Positions 44,981 to 54,110 of a stretch of 64,000 nucleotides of DNA are shown piece by piece. A model generated the notes under the pieces. It made no database searches and was not told where the DNA came from. It was given only the letters and a program-made list of their open reading frames with translations. The DNA is from Falsiroseomonas bella (GTDB lineage Bacteria; Pseudomonadota; Alphaproteobacteria; Acetobacterales; Acetobacteraceae), in assembly GCF_003173615.1 (NCBI RefSeq), contig NZ_QGNA01000003.1:434001-498000 (forward strand). The letters run 5' to 3'. Position 1 is the stretch's first letter; every line of letters starts with the position of its first letter. The position numbers were made by a program, and so were the translations under genes.

Positions 44981-45607
44981 TCAGACCCCCGGTGCAGCCG
45001 AGTACAGCCAGGGCTGCGCGGCCTTCTGCTTTGCCTCGTAGCCGTCGATGGCCGGGGCGTGCTGCATCGTCTGGCCGATGTCGTCTAGGCCGTTCAGCAG
45101 CAGGTGCTTGCGGAAGGGATCCACCTCGAAGCGGATCTCCTCCCCGTTCGGGCGGACGACGACCTGCCGCTCCAGATCCACCGTCACGCGCGCGTTCTGG
45201 CCGAGCTTCGCATCCTCGATGAGCTGGTCGCAGACCTCGCGCGGCAGGCGGATCGGCAGGATGCCGTTCTTGAAGCTGTTGTTGTGGAAGATGTCGCCGA
45301 AGGACGGCGCGATGACGCAGCGGATGCCGAAATCCAGCAGCGCCCAGGGCGCATGCTCGCGCGAGGAACCGCAGCCGAAATTCTCGTGCGCGATCAGCAC
45401 CTCGGCTTTCCGGTAGGGCTCCTTGTTCAGGATGAAGTCCGGGTTCTCCGTGCCGTCCTGCCGGTAGCGAAGATTGGCGAAGAGGTTACGCCCGAGCCCG
45501 GTGCGCGCGATGGTCTTGAGGAAGCGCGCGGGGATGATCTTGTCGGTGTCCACATTGGCTTCCGGCATCGGCGCCGCGACGCCGGTCAGGGTCGTGAAGG
45601 CCTGCAT
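44981..45607 (-). CDS. leuD: 3-Isopropylmalate dehydratase small subunit
   Basis: The product has 208 residues. It opens [26 protein letters not shown] and has the swivelling-domain signature [20 protein letters not shown]. With LeuC it isomerises 2-isopropylmalate to 3-isopropylmalate. Its ATG shares a base with the leuC stop (TGATG), so the subunits are translated together in the usual ratio. Confidence 0.97.
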   Translation of the reverse strand: MQAFTTLTGVAAPMPEANVDTDKIIPARFLKTIARTGLGRNLFANLRYRQDGTENPDFILNKEPYRKAEVLIAHENFGCGSSREHAPWALLDFGIRCVIAPSFGDIFHNNSFKNGILPIRLPREVCDQLIEDAKLGQNARVTVDLERQVVVRPNGEEIRFEVDPFRKHLLLNGLDDIGQTMQHAPAIDGYEAKQKAAQPWLYSAAPGV

Positions 45608-47037
45608 CACACCGCCCCCTTCGGCTGGAAGTCGCGCACATCGGCAAGCCGCCCCGCGAGCGCCGCCGCGGCCGCCATGGCCGGCGAAAGCAGATGCGTC
45701 CGCCCGCCCGGACCCTGGCGGCCCTCGAAGTTGCGGTTCGATGTGCTGGCGGAGCGCTGGCCGGGCTTCAGCTTGTCCGGGTTCATGCCGAGGCACATGG
45801 AGCAGCCCGCCTCGCGCCACTCGAAGCCCGCTTCCTTCAGGACGCGGTCGAGCCCCTCCTGCTCGGCCTGTTCCTTCACGAGGCCGCTGCCCGGCACCAC
45901 CAGCGCGCGCACGCCATCGGCCACCTTGCGGCCCTTCACGATGGCCGCCGCCGCGCGGATGTCCTCGATGCGGCTGTTGGTGCAGGACCCGATGAAGACC
46001 ACGTCCACGCCGAGGTCCTGCAGCCGCTGGCCCGCCGTGAGGCCCATGTAGTCCAGCATGCGCTGCATGCGCGCGCGCTTGGCCTCGTCGGCGACCTCTG
46101 CCGGATTCGGCACGCTGCCGGTGATCGGCAGCACGTCCTCGGGGCTGGTGCCCCAGGTGACCTGCGGCGCGATCTGCGCGGCGTCGAGCCGCACTTCCGT
46201 GTCGAAATGCGCGTCGGCGTCGGAGGGCAGCGTCTTCCACCAGGCCAGCGCGCGGTCGAAGCCCTCGCCCTTCGGCGCGAAGGGGCGGCCCTTCACGTAG
46301 TCGAAGGTGGTCTGGTCGGGCGCCACCATGCCGGCGCGGGCACCGGCCTCGATGGACATGTTGCAGACAGTCATGCGGCCGGCCATGTCCAGCGCGCGGA
46401 TCGCCTCGCCGGCATATTCGATGACATGGCCGGTGCCGCCCGCCGTGCCGATGCGGCCGATGATGGCCAGCACGATGTCCTTCGCCGTGCAGCCGAGCGC
46501 GAGCGTGCCGTCCACGCTGACGCGCATGTTCTTCGCCGGCTTCTGCAACAGCGTCTGCGTCGCCAGCACATGCTCGACCTCGGAGGTACCGATGCCGAAG
46601 GCCAGCGCGCCGAGCGCGCCATGCGTCGAGGTGTGGCTGTCGCCGCAGACGATCGTCATGCCCGGCAGCGAAAGACCCAGCTCCGGCCCGATGACATGCA
46701 CGATGCCCTGCCGCTTGTCGGTCAGCGGGATGTAGGGAACGCCGAACTCCTTGACGTTCTTCTCCAGCGTCTCGACCTGCACGCGGCTTTCGGGATCCTC
46801 GATGGTCCCGTAGCGGGAGGCGTCGGTGGCGATGTTGTGGTCCACCACCGCGATCGTCGCATCCGGCCGGCGCACCTTGCGGCCGGCCATGCGCAGGCCC
46901 TCGAAGGCCTGCGGGCTGGTCACTTCATGGGTGAGGTGCTTGTCGATGTAGAGCAGCGCGGTGCCGTCCGGGAGCGTCTCCACCACGTGGGCGTCCCAGA
47001 TCTTGTCGAACAGCGTGCGCGGCTTCTGTGCCGACAT
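45607..47037 (-). CDS. leuC: 3-Isopropylmalate dehydratase large subunit (4Fe-4S)
   Basis: The product has 476 residues. The ATG at 47037 has GAGGTGAGGA upstream. Iron-sulfur ligands are in [17 protein letters not shown] and [33 protein letters not shown] is the aconitase-family active-site block. It is the catalytic subunit of isopropylmalate isomerase for leucine synthesis. It lies downstream of rplS across a strong hairpin, an arrangement I recall as common in Acetobacteraceae and related alphaproteobacteria. Confidence 0.97.
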   Translation of the reverse strand: MSAQKPRTLFDKIWDAHVVETLPDGTALLYIDKHLTHEVTSPQAFEGLRMAGRKVRRPDATIAVVDHNIATDASRYGTIEDPESRVQVETLEKNVKEFGVPYIPLTDKRQGIVHVIGPELGLSLPGMTIVCGDSHTSTHGALGALAFGIGTSEVEHVLATQTLLQKPAKNMRVSVDGTLALGCTAKDIVLAIIGRIGTAGGTGHVIEYAGEAIRALDMAGRMTVCNMSIEAGARAGMVAPDQTTFDYVKGRPFAPKGEGFDRALAWWKTLPSDADAHFDTEVRLDAAQIAPQVTWGTSPEDVLPITGSVPNPAEVADEAKRARMQRMLDYMGLTAGQRLQDLGVDVVFIGSCTNSRIEDIRAAAAIVKGRKVADGVRALVVPGSGLVKEQAEQEGLDRVLKEAGFEWREAGCSMCLGMNPDKLKPGQRSASTSNRNFEGRQGPGGRTHLLSPAMAAAAALAGRLADVRDFQPKGAV

Positions 47038-47061
47038 GGCTTCCTCACCTCTCAAGCAGGT

Positions 47062-47088
47062 CCCGCGCGACCATGCGGGTCGCGCGGG
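47062..47088 (-). terminator. Strong hairpin between rplS and leuC
   Basis: A perfect 11-bp stem CCCGCGCGACC / GGTCGCGCGGG closes a 5-nt loop in the 60-bp gap, 9 bp beyond the rplS stop and 24 bp before the leuC start. It probably terminates or attenuates the ribosomal-protein transcript ahead of the leucine genes. No T-run follows and no leader peptide with Leu codons fits in the gap. Confidence 0.55.
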
Positions 47089-47097
47089 TGATTCAGT

Positions 47098-47481
47098 TCA
47101 GCCCTCGGCGGAGGCCGTGGTCTCGCGCGCCCGCTCCTGGATACGGGCGGACTTGCCGGTGCGGCCGCGCAGGTAATAGAGCTTCGCGCGGCGCACGCGG
47201 CCGCGGCGGACCACCTGGATCTCGGCGACGTTCGGCGAGTAGAGCGGGAAGACGCGCTCCACGCCCTCGCCGTAGGACAGCTTGCGAACCGTGAAGTTGC
47301 TGTTCAGGCCGCGGTTGGAGCGCGCAATCACCACGCCCTCATAGGCCTGGGTGCGGATGCGCTCGCCCTCGACCACCTTCACCATCACGCGGACCGTATC
47401 GCCCGGCGCGAAATCCGGCGTCGCCCTGGCGGCGGAGAGGCGCGCCTGCTGCGCCGCCTCGAACTGCTGAAGCAGGTTCAT
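47098..47481 (-). CDS. rplS: 50S ribosomal protein L19
   Basis: The product has 127 residues, typical for bL19. It contains [44 protein letters not shown] and [23 protein letters not shown], all conserved. L19 sits at the 30S-50S interface. It ends the ffh-rpsP-rimM-trmD-rplS translation operon, 26 bp after trmD. Confidence 0.97.
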   Translation of the reverse strand: MNLLQQFEAAQQARLSAARATPDFAPGDTVRVMVKVVEGERIRTQAYEGVVIARSNRGLNSNFTVRKLSYGEGVERVFPLYSPNVAEIQVVRRGRVRRAKLYYLRGRTGKSARIQERARETTASAEG

Positions 47482-47507
47482 CGGAGTGGTTCCTTCTGTG
47501 AGGTCAT

Positions 47508-48251
47508 CTAGGCGGCGGCCGGTTGGCCGTCCAGCCGCCCGCCCTCGCCCGCGTTTCGATTCAGATGCTTGGCCCAGAGATCGGGGCGGCGCGTGCGCGT
47601 GGCCTCCTCGGCCCGCGCGCGGCGCCACTTCGCGACCTCCGCATGGTGGCCGGAGAGCAGCACCTCCGGCACGGTCCGGCCCTGCCATTCGGCGGGCCGC
47701 GTGTAGTGGGGATATTCCAGCAACCCTTCCGGCCCGTGGCTTTCCTCGGTGGCGCTGTCGGCGGCGCCCATCACGCCCGGCAGCAGCCGCACGCAGGCAT
47801 CGAGCAGCAGGATCGCCGCCACCTCCCCGCCCGAGAGCACGACATCGCCGGCAGAGACTTCCTCCAGTTCCCGCGCCTCGATGACGCGCTGGTCCACGCC
47901 CTCGTAGCGGCCGCAGAGCAGGATCACGCCCGGCCCCGCCGCGAGTTCGCGCACCAGCGCCTGGTCGAGCAGCCGGCCGCGCGGCGTCAGGTAGATCCGC
48001 CGCGCCGCCGGTTGCGCGGCGATGGCTGCACCGAGCGCGGCATCCACCACATCCGGCCGCATCACCATGCCCGCGCCGCCGCCGAAGGGCGTGTCGTCCA
48101 CGCTGCGGTGGCGGTCGGTGGCGAAGCCGCGGATGTCGAGCGCCTCCAACGCCCAGCGCCCGTCGCGCAGCGCCTTGCCGGCAAGCGAGAGGCCGAGCGG
48201 ACCGGGGAACATCTCCGGGAACAGCGTCAGCACGGAAGCGCGCCAGGTCAT
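47508..48251 (-). CDS. trmD: tRNA (guanine-N1-)-methyltransferase
   Basis: The product has 247 residues of the SPOUT knot family. It has [54 protein letters not shown] and [18 protein letters not shown], which form the SAM-binding trefoil knot. It methylates G37 of tRNAs with a 5' neighbouring G and prevents frameshifting. The start overlaps the rimM stop by one base (TGATG). Confidence 0.97.
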   Translation of the reverse strand: MTWRASVLTLFPEMFPGPLGLSLAGKALRDGRWALEALDIRGFATDRHRSVDDTPFGGGAGMVMRPDVVDAALGAAIAAQPAARRIYLTPRGRLLDQALVRELAAGPGVILLCGRYEGVDQRVIEARELEEVSAGDVVLSGGEVAAILLLDACVRLLPGVMGAADSATEESHGPEGLLEYPHYTRPAEWQGRTVPEVLLSGHHAEVAKWRRARAEEATRTRRPDLWAKHLNRNAGEGGRLDGQPAAA

Positions 48252-48769
48252 CAGGCCGCCTCCTCGCCAGGACGCGGTTCCACGACGACTTCCGGCAGCG
48301 GCACCACGGTAACGCGCCCGCCAGCGACATCCACCGCCGGCACGGCCGCCTTGGTGAAGGGCACGAGCAGCTCGCGCGCGCCATCCTGGATCACCAGGAA
48401 CGCGCCCGCGCCGTATTCCTCCACGCTGCGCACGGTGCCGAGCGCCTTCCCGTCCGCATCGAAGGCAGACAGGCCTTCGAGATCGCAAAGGAAGAACTCG
48501 TCCGGGTCGGTGGAGGGCGGCAGCTTCTCCCGCGCGACATAGAGCTTCGTGCCGGTCAGCCGCGCCGCGGCGTCGCGATCCGCGATGCCCTCGATACGGC
48601 CAAGCCCACCCGGCAAAGGCTGCACGGCGAAGCTCCGCGTGCCGGTCGCGTCGGTCAGCGCGCCGTAGCGGCCGATCGCCATCGGGTCGTCCGTGAAGGC
48701 GTGCAGACGCACCAGGCCCCGCACGCCGTGCGGCCTCCCGATCTCGCCAAGCAGCACGCGCTTCGTCAC
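48251..48769 (-). CDS. rimM: Ribosome maturation factor RimM
   Basis: The product has 172 residues from a GTG. The N-terminal RimM barrel reads [24 protein letters not shown], and the C-terminal PRC-barrel-like half has [20 protein letters not shown] and [20 protein letters not shown]. It binds S19 and helps assemble the 30S head. It lies between rpsP and trmD as in most proteobacteria. Confidence 0.95.
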   Translation of the reverse strand: MTKRVLLGEIGRPHGVRGLVRLHAFTDDPMAIGRYGALTDATGTRSFAVQPLPGGLGRIEGIADRDAAARLTGTKLYVAREKLPPSTDPDEFFLCDLEGLSAFDADGKALGTVRSVEEYGAGAFLVIQDGARELLVPFTKAAVPAVDVAGGRVTVVPLPEVVVEPRPGEEAA

Positions 48770-48792
48770 GACCAGCCCTCAGGCGCGCCCGA

Positions 48793-49134
48793 TCAGCCCG
48801 CCGCCGCGGCGGCCGCGGCAGCCCGCTCCTGCGCCTTCTTCTTCGGCGCGGACTTCTTGGGCTGCTCGGGGAAGACGGGCATCGGCGCCAGGCCGGCATG
48901 GCCGAGGAACTTCGCCACGCGATCGGTCGGCAGCGCGCCCTGCGACTTCCAGTGGTTGATCCGCTCGGCATACAGGCGCACGCGGTCCGGATGGTCGGAC
49001 GGCAGCATCGGGTTGTAGCTGCCCAGCTTCTCGATGAAGCGGCCGTCGCGCGGGCTGCGGCTGTCGGCCACAACAATGTGGTAGTACGGCCGCTTCTTCG
49101 CGCCGGCGCGGGCAAGACGGATCTTGAGGCCCAT
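48793..49134 (-). CDS. rpsP: 30S ribosomal protein S16
   Basis: The product has 113 residues. The conserved core [20 protein letters not shown] to [17 protein letters not shown] is followed by a Lys/Ala-rich tail ([12 protein letters not shown], then an alanine run), an extension often seen in alphaproteobacterial bS16. S16 is needed for 30S body assembly. It lies 21 bp downstream of ffh. Confidence 0.97.
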   Translation of the reverse strand: MGLKIRLARAGAKKRPYYHIVVADSRSPRDGRFIEKLGSYNPMLPSDHPDRVRLYAERINHWKSQGALPTDRVAKFLGHAGLAPMPVFPEQPKKSAPKKKAQERAAAAAAAAG

Positions 49135-49155
49135 AGCTTCTCTACGCTCCTGTGT

Positions 49156-50541
49156 TCAGAAAGGTCTGCGGTTTCCAAGGCCGGGGATCAGCGCGGAGAG
49201 GCCTCCGCGCATCATTCCCTTCTGGCCGAGCTTGTTCATCCGCTTCATCATCGCGGACATGTCGTCGAACTGCTTCAGCAGCTTGTTGACCTCCTGCACG
49301 GAGGTGCCGCTGCCGGCGGCGATGCGCTTCTTGCGGCTCGCCTTGATGAGGTCCGGGTTGCGGCGCTCCTTCGGCGTCATGCTGCCGATGATCGCCGCCT
49401 GGCGCTTCAGCACGGTCTGATCGAGGTTCGCCTCCTCGATCTGCTTCTTCATCTTGCCGACGCCCGGCAGCATGCCGAGCATGCCGGAGAGCGAGCCCAT
49501 CTTGTTGATCTGCTTGAGCTGCTGGGCGTAGTCCTCGAGGTCGAAGGACCCCTTCTGCATCTTCTTCGCGAGCTTCTCGGCCTCGGCCTGGTCGAGCTGC
49601 TCCGCCGCCTTCTCGACGAGGGAGACGATGTCGCCCATGCCGAGGATGCGGTTCGCGATGCGGTCGGGGTGGAAATCCTCCAGCGCGTCCAGCTTCTCGC
49701 CCGCGCCGAGAAGCTTGATCGGCGCGCCGGTGACCGCGCGCATGGACAGCGCGGCGCCACCGCGGGCGTCGCCGTCCACGCGCGTCATCACCACGCCGGT
49801 GACGCCCACCTTCTCCTGGAAGGCGCGGGCGGTGTTCACCGCGTCCTGGCCGGTCATGGCGTCCACGACCAGCAGCGTCTCATGCGGCCTGGCGAAGGCC
49901 TTCACCTCCGCCACTTCCGCCATCAGCGCCTCGTCGATCGCCAGGCGGCCGGCGGTATCCAGCACCACCACGTCGTAGAGCTCGCGCCGCGCCACATCCA
50001 TCGCGCGCGCGGCGATCTGGATCGGCGTCTCGCCGGCGACGATCGGCAGGCTGGTCACCTCGGCCTGCTGCGCCAGCGTCTGCAGCTGCAGCTGCGCCGC
50101 GGGGCGGTGGACGTCGAGCGAAGCGAGCAGCACCTTCTTGCGCTCCCGCGCGCGCAGGCGCAGCGCGATCTTGCCCGAGGTCGTGGTCTTGCCCGAACCC
50201 TGCAGGCCGACCATCAGGATCGGCACCGGCGCCGGCGCATTCAGGTCGAGGCCGCGCTTCCCGCTGTCTCCCTCGCCGCCGCCGAGCGCCTCGACCAGCG
50301 CATCGTTGACGATCTTCACCACCTGCTGGGCGGGGGAGACGGAGCGGATCACCTCCACGCCCACGGCGCGCTCGCGCACCTTGGCGATGAGGTCGCGCAC
50401 CACCGGCAGGGCGACGTCGGCCTCCAACAGGGCCACGCGCACCTCGCGAAGCGCCTCCTGCACATCGGCCTCCGACAGCGCGCCACGGCGGCGCAGCTTG
50501 TCGAAGACCCCGGTCAGCCTGTTGCCCAAGGCCTCGAACAT
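49156..50541 (-). CDS. ffh: Signal recognition particle protein Ffh (SRP54)
   Basis: The product has 461 residues from ATG 50541; longer frames upstream lack homology. The N domain (residues 1-90) is followed by the GTPase G domain with P-loop [15 protein letters not shown] (about 112-126), [20 protein letters not shown] and [11 protein letters not shown]. The methionine-rich M domain comes after about residue 320 ([39 protein letters not shown]), which binds 4.5S RNA and signal sequences. It targets membrane and exported proteins to FtsY and SecYEG. It is first gene of the rpsP-rimM-trmD-rplS operon. Confidence 0.97.
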   Translation of the reverse strand: MFEALGNRLTGVFDKLRRRGALSEADVQEALREVRVALLEADVALPVVRDLIAKVRERAVGVEVIRSVSPAQQVVKIVNDALVEALGGGEGDSGKRGLDLNAPAPVPILMVGLQGSGKTTTSGKIALRLRARERKKVLLASLDVHRPAAQLQLQTLAQQAEVTSLPIVAGETPIQIAARAMDVARRELYDVVVLDTAGRLAIDEALMAEVAEVKAFARPHETLLVVDAMTGQDAVNTARAFQEKVGVTGVVMTRVDGDARGGAALSMRAVTGAPIKLLGAGEKLDALEDFHPDRIANRILGMGDIVSLVEKAAEQLDQAEAEKLAKKMQKGSFDLEDYAQQLKQINKMGSLSGMLGMLPGVGKMKKQIEEANLDQTVLKRQAAIIGSMTPKERRNPDLIKASRKKRIAAGSGTSVQEVNKLLKQFDDMSAMMKRMNKLGQKGMMRGGLSALIPGLGNRRPF

Positions 50542-50870
50542 GAGGGCCGTTGCTTCCTTTCCGCCTGCGGCCGCCCCAAAACGGTTCGCGCCGCTGCGCG
50601 AGCATCGCGGAGCGGCGGCGCCCGCCCCGCCATCGGGGCCGACGAAAGGGTCCAGGGCGGACCGAAGATGGGCTCGATACGCCCGCCACCGCCCGCGCGT
50701 CAAGGCCGATGGCCGGCGTGGAGCGAGCCCGACCCATGCGGAACCTGGCATCTTTTCACAAGGAGGCGAAATCAAGGCAGCCCCGGTTGATCCCATCCGG
50801 CTTCACGTTCAAGGAAAACCGAAGCGGAGGATCATGGTATGGGATAACTTCAGAAGAAATCCGAAGTGCC
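50542..50870. other. Divergent intergenic region between ffh and the second tctA unit
   Basis: These 329 bp contain no well-supported gene. The ffh-proximal two thirds are GC-rich and probably hold the ffh promoter. The last 130 bp are less GC-rich and contain two strong Shine-Dalgarno-like sequences: AAGGAGG (50760-50766) and GGAGG (50826-50830, three bases before an ATG at 50834). Neither leads into a frame with recognisable protein. An upstream ATG at 50736 would extend the small membrane ORF at 50871 by 45 codons, through AAGGAGG itself. Confidence 0.5.
50674..50703 (-). promoter_or_regulatory. Possible sigma-70 promoter for ffh operon
   Basis: On the minus strand, TTGACG (50703-50698) and TATCGA (50679-50674) are separated by 18 bp, about 130 bp before the ffh start. 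The -35 matches consensus at five of six bases, the -10 at three. Weak evidence. Confidence 0.3.
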
Positions 50871-51068
50871 ATGCGCTCGCCAGCAATACGTATCGTTGCG
50901 ACACTGGCCGCAACGGTGACCGCAGCGCACTTCATCGGACCCGTCCTGGCCGCTGGTCTTGGTGTCCCGTTCGTTCGACTTGCGCTCAACCAGCCGATCC
51001 CGCCTTTCGCGGGGGCGATCGAAGCAGGGCTGCTCGCCTCGATCGTCTGGTGGGCCTTCGCCGCCTGA
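50871..51068 (+). CDS. Small membrane protein upstream of tctA (uncharacterised)
   Basis: The ATG at 50871 gives 65 residues; an ATG at 50736 gives 110 with a polar, non-hydrophobic extension. The core has two hydrophobic stretches, IRIVATLAATVTAAHFIGPVLA and FAGAIEAGLLASIVWWAFAA, consistent with two membrane helices. It occupies the place where tctB normally stands (36 bp before tctA), but it is less than half the length of TctB and I see no family match. It may be a reduced or unrecognised small subunit. No strong ribosome-binding site precedes 50871. Confidence 0.4.
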   Translation: MRSPAIRIVATLAATVTAAHFIGPVLAAGLGVPFVRLALNQPIPPFAGAIEAGLLASIVWWAFAA

Positions 51069-51104
51069 ATCGCGCTCCCGCGCGGCTCAACCTGGGGATC
51101 CGGC

Positions 51105-52601
51105 ATGATCGACAACCTGCTGCTCGGCTTCAGCGTCGCGCTCACGTTGCAGAACCTGAGCTTCGCCTTCCTCGGCGCGATGATCGGGACGGCCATCGGG
51201 GTCCTGCCCGGGCTGGGTCCGACCGCCACCATCTCCCTGCTGCTGCCGCTGACCTTCGGCCTGGATCCGACCACCGCGATCATCATGCTGGCCGGCATCT
51301 ACTACGGCTCGCAGTATGGCGGCTCGACCACGGCGATCCTGCTGAACCTGCCCGGCGAGATCTCCGCCGTCGTGACCGCGATCGAGGGCTACAAGATGGC
51401 CCAGGCCGGCCGGGCCGGCGCGGCGCTGGCCATCGCGGCCATGGGGTCCTTCTTCGCGGGCACGGTCGCGACCTTCTTCGTCGCCGCCTCCGGCCCGCTG
51501 CTGACCCAGGTGGCGCTCTCCTTCGGGCCGGCCGACTATTTCTCTCTCATGCTGCTCGGCCTGATCGTTTCCTGCGTGCTGGCGCAGGGCAGCGTGGTGA
51601 AGGCCGTCTGCATGGTCATCCTCGGCATCTCGCTCGGCATGGTCGGGACCGACGTGCAGACCGGGCAGCAGCGCTTCACCTTCGGCGTGCCGGAGCTGTC
51701 GGACGGCATCAACTTCGTCGTACTGGCCATGGGCCTGTTCGGCATCGCGGAGGTGGTGCTGAACCTCGAGAATCCGGAAATCCGCGCCGGCATCGTCGCC
51801 AAGCGCGGCAAGCTGTGGCTGACGCGCGAGGAGTGGCGCTACGCGACGCCGGCGGTGCTGCGCGGCACGATGCTCGGCACCTGCCTCGGCATCCTGCCGG
51901 GCGGCGGCGCATCGCTCTCCGCCTTCGCCTCCTACATGCTGGAGCGGCGGATCACGCGGCGGCCGGAGAAGTTCGGCAATGGCGCAATCGAGGGGCTGGC
52001 AGGGCCGGAGAGCGCCAACAATGCCGGCGCGCAGACCAGCTTCATCCCGCTGCTCACCCTCGGCATTCCCTCCAACGCCGTCATGGCGCTGATGGTGGGG
52101 GCGCTCATCATCCAAGGCATCCAGCCCGGGCCGCGCATGGTGGAGGCGCAGCCCAATCTGTTCTGGGGCCTGATCGCCTCGATGTGGATCGGCAACCTGA
52201 TGCTGCTGGTCATCAACCTGCCGATGATCGGCATCTGGGTGCAGCTGCTGCGCGTGCCCTACAAATACCTGTTCGTCGGCATCCTCACCTTCTGCCTGAT
52301 CGGCGCCTACAGCCTGAACAACAACGTCTTCGACCTTTATGTCATGCTCGCCTTCGGCATCGTCGGCTACGTCTTCGCCAAGCTGAAGATGGAGCCCGCG
52401 CCGCTGCTGCTGGGCTTCGTGCTCGGCCCGATGATGGAGGAGCATCTGCGCCGCGCCATGCTGCTCTCCCGCGGCGATGTCGGCGTCTTCGTGGAGCGGC
52501 CGATCAGCGCGACGCTGCTGGTGCTGGCCGCGATCGCGCTCGGCCTGATGCTGCTGCCGAACCTGCGGAAGTCGAAGGACGCGGCAATGCAGGCCGGGTG
52601 A
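51105..52601 (+). CDS. TctA-family large permease subunit (second copy)
   Basis: The product has 498 residues: FAFLGAMIGTAIGVLPGLGP, GIYYGSQYGGSTTAILLNLP (family signature), GILPGGGASLSAFASYMLE and SFIPLLTLGIPSNAVMALM. About ten to twelve membrane helices are present. These features are closer to classical TctA than those of the copy at 10353. It transports a carboxylate with the help of a periplasmic Bug protein, but no tctC and no clear tctB is adjacent. The neighbour downstream (methyltransferase) is convergent. It could serve the orphan Bug proteins elsewhere in the window. Confidence 0.92.
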   Translation: MIDNLLLGFSVALTLQNLSFAFLGAMIGTAIGVLPGLGPTATISLLLPLTFGLDPTTAIIMLAGIYYGSQYGGSTTAILLNLPGEISAVVTAIEGYKMAQAGRAGAALAIAAMGSFFAGTVATFFVAASGPLLTQVALSFGPADYFSLMLLGLIVSCVLAQGSVVKAVCMVILGISLGMVGTDVQTGQQRFTFGVPELSDGINFVVLAMGLFGIAEVVLNLENPEIRAGIVAKRGKLWLTREEWRYATPAVLRGTMLGTCLGILPGGGASLSAFASYMLERRITRRPEKFGNGAIEGLAGPESANNAGAQTSFIPLLTLGIPSNAVMALMVGALIIQGIQPGPRMVEAQPNLFWGLIASMWIGNLMLLVINLPMIGIWVQLLRVPYKYLFVGILTFCLIGAYSLNNNVFDLYVMLAFGIVGYVFAKLKMEPAPLLLGFVLGPMMEEHLRRAMLLSRGDVGVFVERPISATLLVLAAIALGLMLLPNLRKSKDAAMQAG

Positions 52602-52613
52602 GCGGCGAGCCGC

Positions 52614-53495
52614 TCACGTCGGCCTGCGACCGAGCACGACGAGGTTCTGCAGGGCATCCGGGGGCAGCAGCGCCGCGTCCTGCGGCGTGTCCCAGCAATC
52701 GGAGTAGTAGGCCGCCGCCACCGTGAGCCCGGCGTCCCGCATGGCGTGGAGCAGTTCCGCCATCGCGTATTCGCGCACATGGTGGTGGAAGCGGTCGGCC
52801 GGTCCGAAGGCCGGCGGATAGATCGCCACCGGGTTCCGCCCGGCCAGCAGCGCCGCCCGCGCCTCGGCGCGGAAGAAGTTCGGCGTGGTGACGTAGAGCA
52901 GCCCGCCCGGCGCCAGGCTGCCGGCAAGCGCGCGGAACAGGTTGGCCGGGTTCACCACCAGGTGCTCCAGCACCTCGCACAGCATGACCAGATGCTGGTC
53001 GCGATGCGGCAACACGGGCCCTTGGCGCAGATCGGCCTTCTCCAGGTCGAGTTGCGCCGCCTGCTCCACCACGCCGTCGAGTTGCGGGTGGCGGAACAGG
53101 CAGGCGGAGCCGATGCGCAGCGCCGGAAACAGCCGCTTGTAGAGCATGGGCGTGATCGAGGAGCCGATCTCCACCACGCGGCATTCCGGCCAGTCGGAAT
53201 GGTCCTGCAGCAGCACGGCGATGGCCTGGGCGGCCTCGGCGAAGCGGCGCCGGTGCAGCCGCGCATAGTCCAGCTGGTCGGGGCGCAGCCTGCCTGCGGC
53301 CTGCAGCGCCGCCAGGGCGGAATCCATCGAGCCCAGGCGATCCGCCAGACCCGCCCGCAGTGGCGCGGCGGCGGCTTGCAGGACGGGATCGCTGGCGATT
53401 GGATCGGGCGGCGAGAGGCCAGGCTTGGCCGAGGGCGTGCGCTCCGTCGCGATGGTCGCGGGCGGCGCGAACAGCGCGCGCAACCGGGCGAGCAT
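52614..53495 (-). CDS. Class I SAM-dependent methyltransferase-like protein
   Basis: The product has 293 residues. The Rossmann-like part has CRVVEIGSSITPMLYK in place of motif I, HLVMLCEVLEHLVVNPANLFRAL (motif II with the acidic CEVLEH), SLAPGGLLYVTTPNFF (motif III) and a C-terminal AMRDAGLTVAAAYY. This matches Methyltransf_11/23-type enzymes, although motif I lacks the usual GxGxG. The N-terminal 80 residues are helical and unassigned. The substrate may be a cell-envelope lipid or sugar, given the glycosyltransferases nearby, but this is a guess. It follows infC after 23 bp on the same strand. Confidence 0.72.
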   Translation of the reverse strand: MLARLRALFAPPATIATERTPSAKPGLSPPDPIASDPVLQAAAAPLRAGLADRLGSMDSALAALQAAGRLRPDQLDYARLHRRRFAEAAQAIAVLLQDHSDWPECRVVEIGSSITPMLYKRLFPALRIGSACLFRHPQLDGVVEQAAQLDLEKADLRQGPVLPHRDQHLVMLCEVLEHLVVNPANLFRALAGSLAPGGLLYVTTPNFFRAEARAALLAGRNPVAIYPPAFGPADRFHHHVREYAMAELLHAMRDAGLTVAAAYYSDCWDTPQDAALLPPDALQNLVVLGRRPT

Positions 53496-53518
53496 CGCGC
53501 GGGGCCGGTCCGGCGCCG

Positions 53519-54043
53519 TTACTTCGGCGCCAGTACCATGATCATCTGGCGGTTCTCCAGCCGGGGCATCGCCTCGACCTTGGTGATCTCCGCCATCTCG
53601 GTGCGGATCCGGTCCAGCACCTTCAGTCCCAGGTCCTGGTGCGCCATCTCGCGGCCGCGGAAGCGCAGCGTGACCTTCACCTTGTCGCCCTCGCCGATGA
53701 ATTCCTTCATCTGGCGCATCTTCACATCGTAGTCGTGGTCGTCGATGTTCGGGCGGACCTTGATCTCTTTGATCTCGACCACCTTCTGGCGCTTGCGGGC
53801 CTCGTTCGCCTTCTTCTGCTGCTCGTATTTGTATTTGCCGTAGTCAAGGATCTTGACCACGGGGGGCACCGCATTGGGGCTGATCTCGAGAAGGTCGAGG
53901 CCGACATCATAGGCGCGGATCAACGCCTCCCGCGCGCTCATCACGCCCAGCATCTCGCCGTTCTGGTCGATCAGGCGCACCTGGGGGGTGCGGATCTCCT
54001 CGTTGACCCGCGGGCCGTCTCTTGTCGGCAGCTGGGCGGGCAT
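53519..54043 (-). CDS. infC: Translation initiation factor IF-3
   Basis: The ATG at 54043 gives 174 residues: [32 protein letters not shown]-type helix, [21 protein letters not shown] (linker) and [24 protein letters not shown] (C-domain). IF-3 binds 30S subunits and proofreads start codons. GAGG lies 4 bp before this ATG. An in-frame AUA five codons upstream (54058) has AGGAG at 6 nt, so initiation at AUA is possible; enterobacterial infC uses AUU for autoregulation. It lies 67 bp after thrS, the classic order, but rpmI and rplT do not follow. Confidence 0.96.
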   Translation of the reverse strand: MPAQLPTRDGPRVNEEIRTPQVRLIDQNGEMLGVMSAREALIRAYDVGLDLLEISPNAVPPVVKILDYGKYKYEQQKKANEARKRQKVVEIKEIKVRPNIDDHDYDVKMRQMKEFIGEGDKVKVTLRFRGREMAHQDLGLKVLDRIRTEMAEITKVEAMPRLENRQMIMVLAPK

Positions 54044-54055
54044 CGGACCTCGGGG

Positions 54056-54069
54056 TATGGCGCTCTCCT
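54056..54069 (-). promoter_or_regulatory. infC: Strong ribosome-binding site placed for an AUA start of infC
   Basis: On the minus strand AGGAG (54069-54065) is followed after six bases by ATA (54058-54056), in frame with the annotated ATG at 54043. No stop separates them. This is the best Shine-Dalgarno in the thrS-infC gap. Confidence 0.4.
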
Positions 54070-54110
54070 GTCGCAGTTTCTGTCAATATGCCATCTTTAT
54101 GGCGATCCGA

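Noticed and set aside
50834-50870. ATG at 50834 with GGAGG three bases upstream as a gene start before tctA
   Set aside because: The frame encodes Arg/Pro/Ala-rich sequence and runs through tctA out of frame with no recognisable fold; spacing is also tight.
54058-54086. TTGACA (54086-54081, minus strand) as -35 of an infC promoter
   Set aside because: At a 16-18 bp spacing no credible -10 exists (GCGCCA), and it would overlap the ribosome-binding site of infC.
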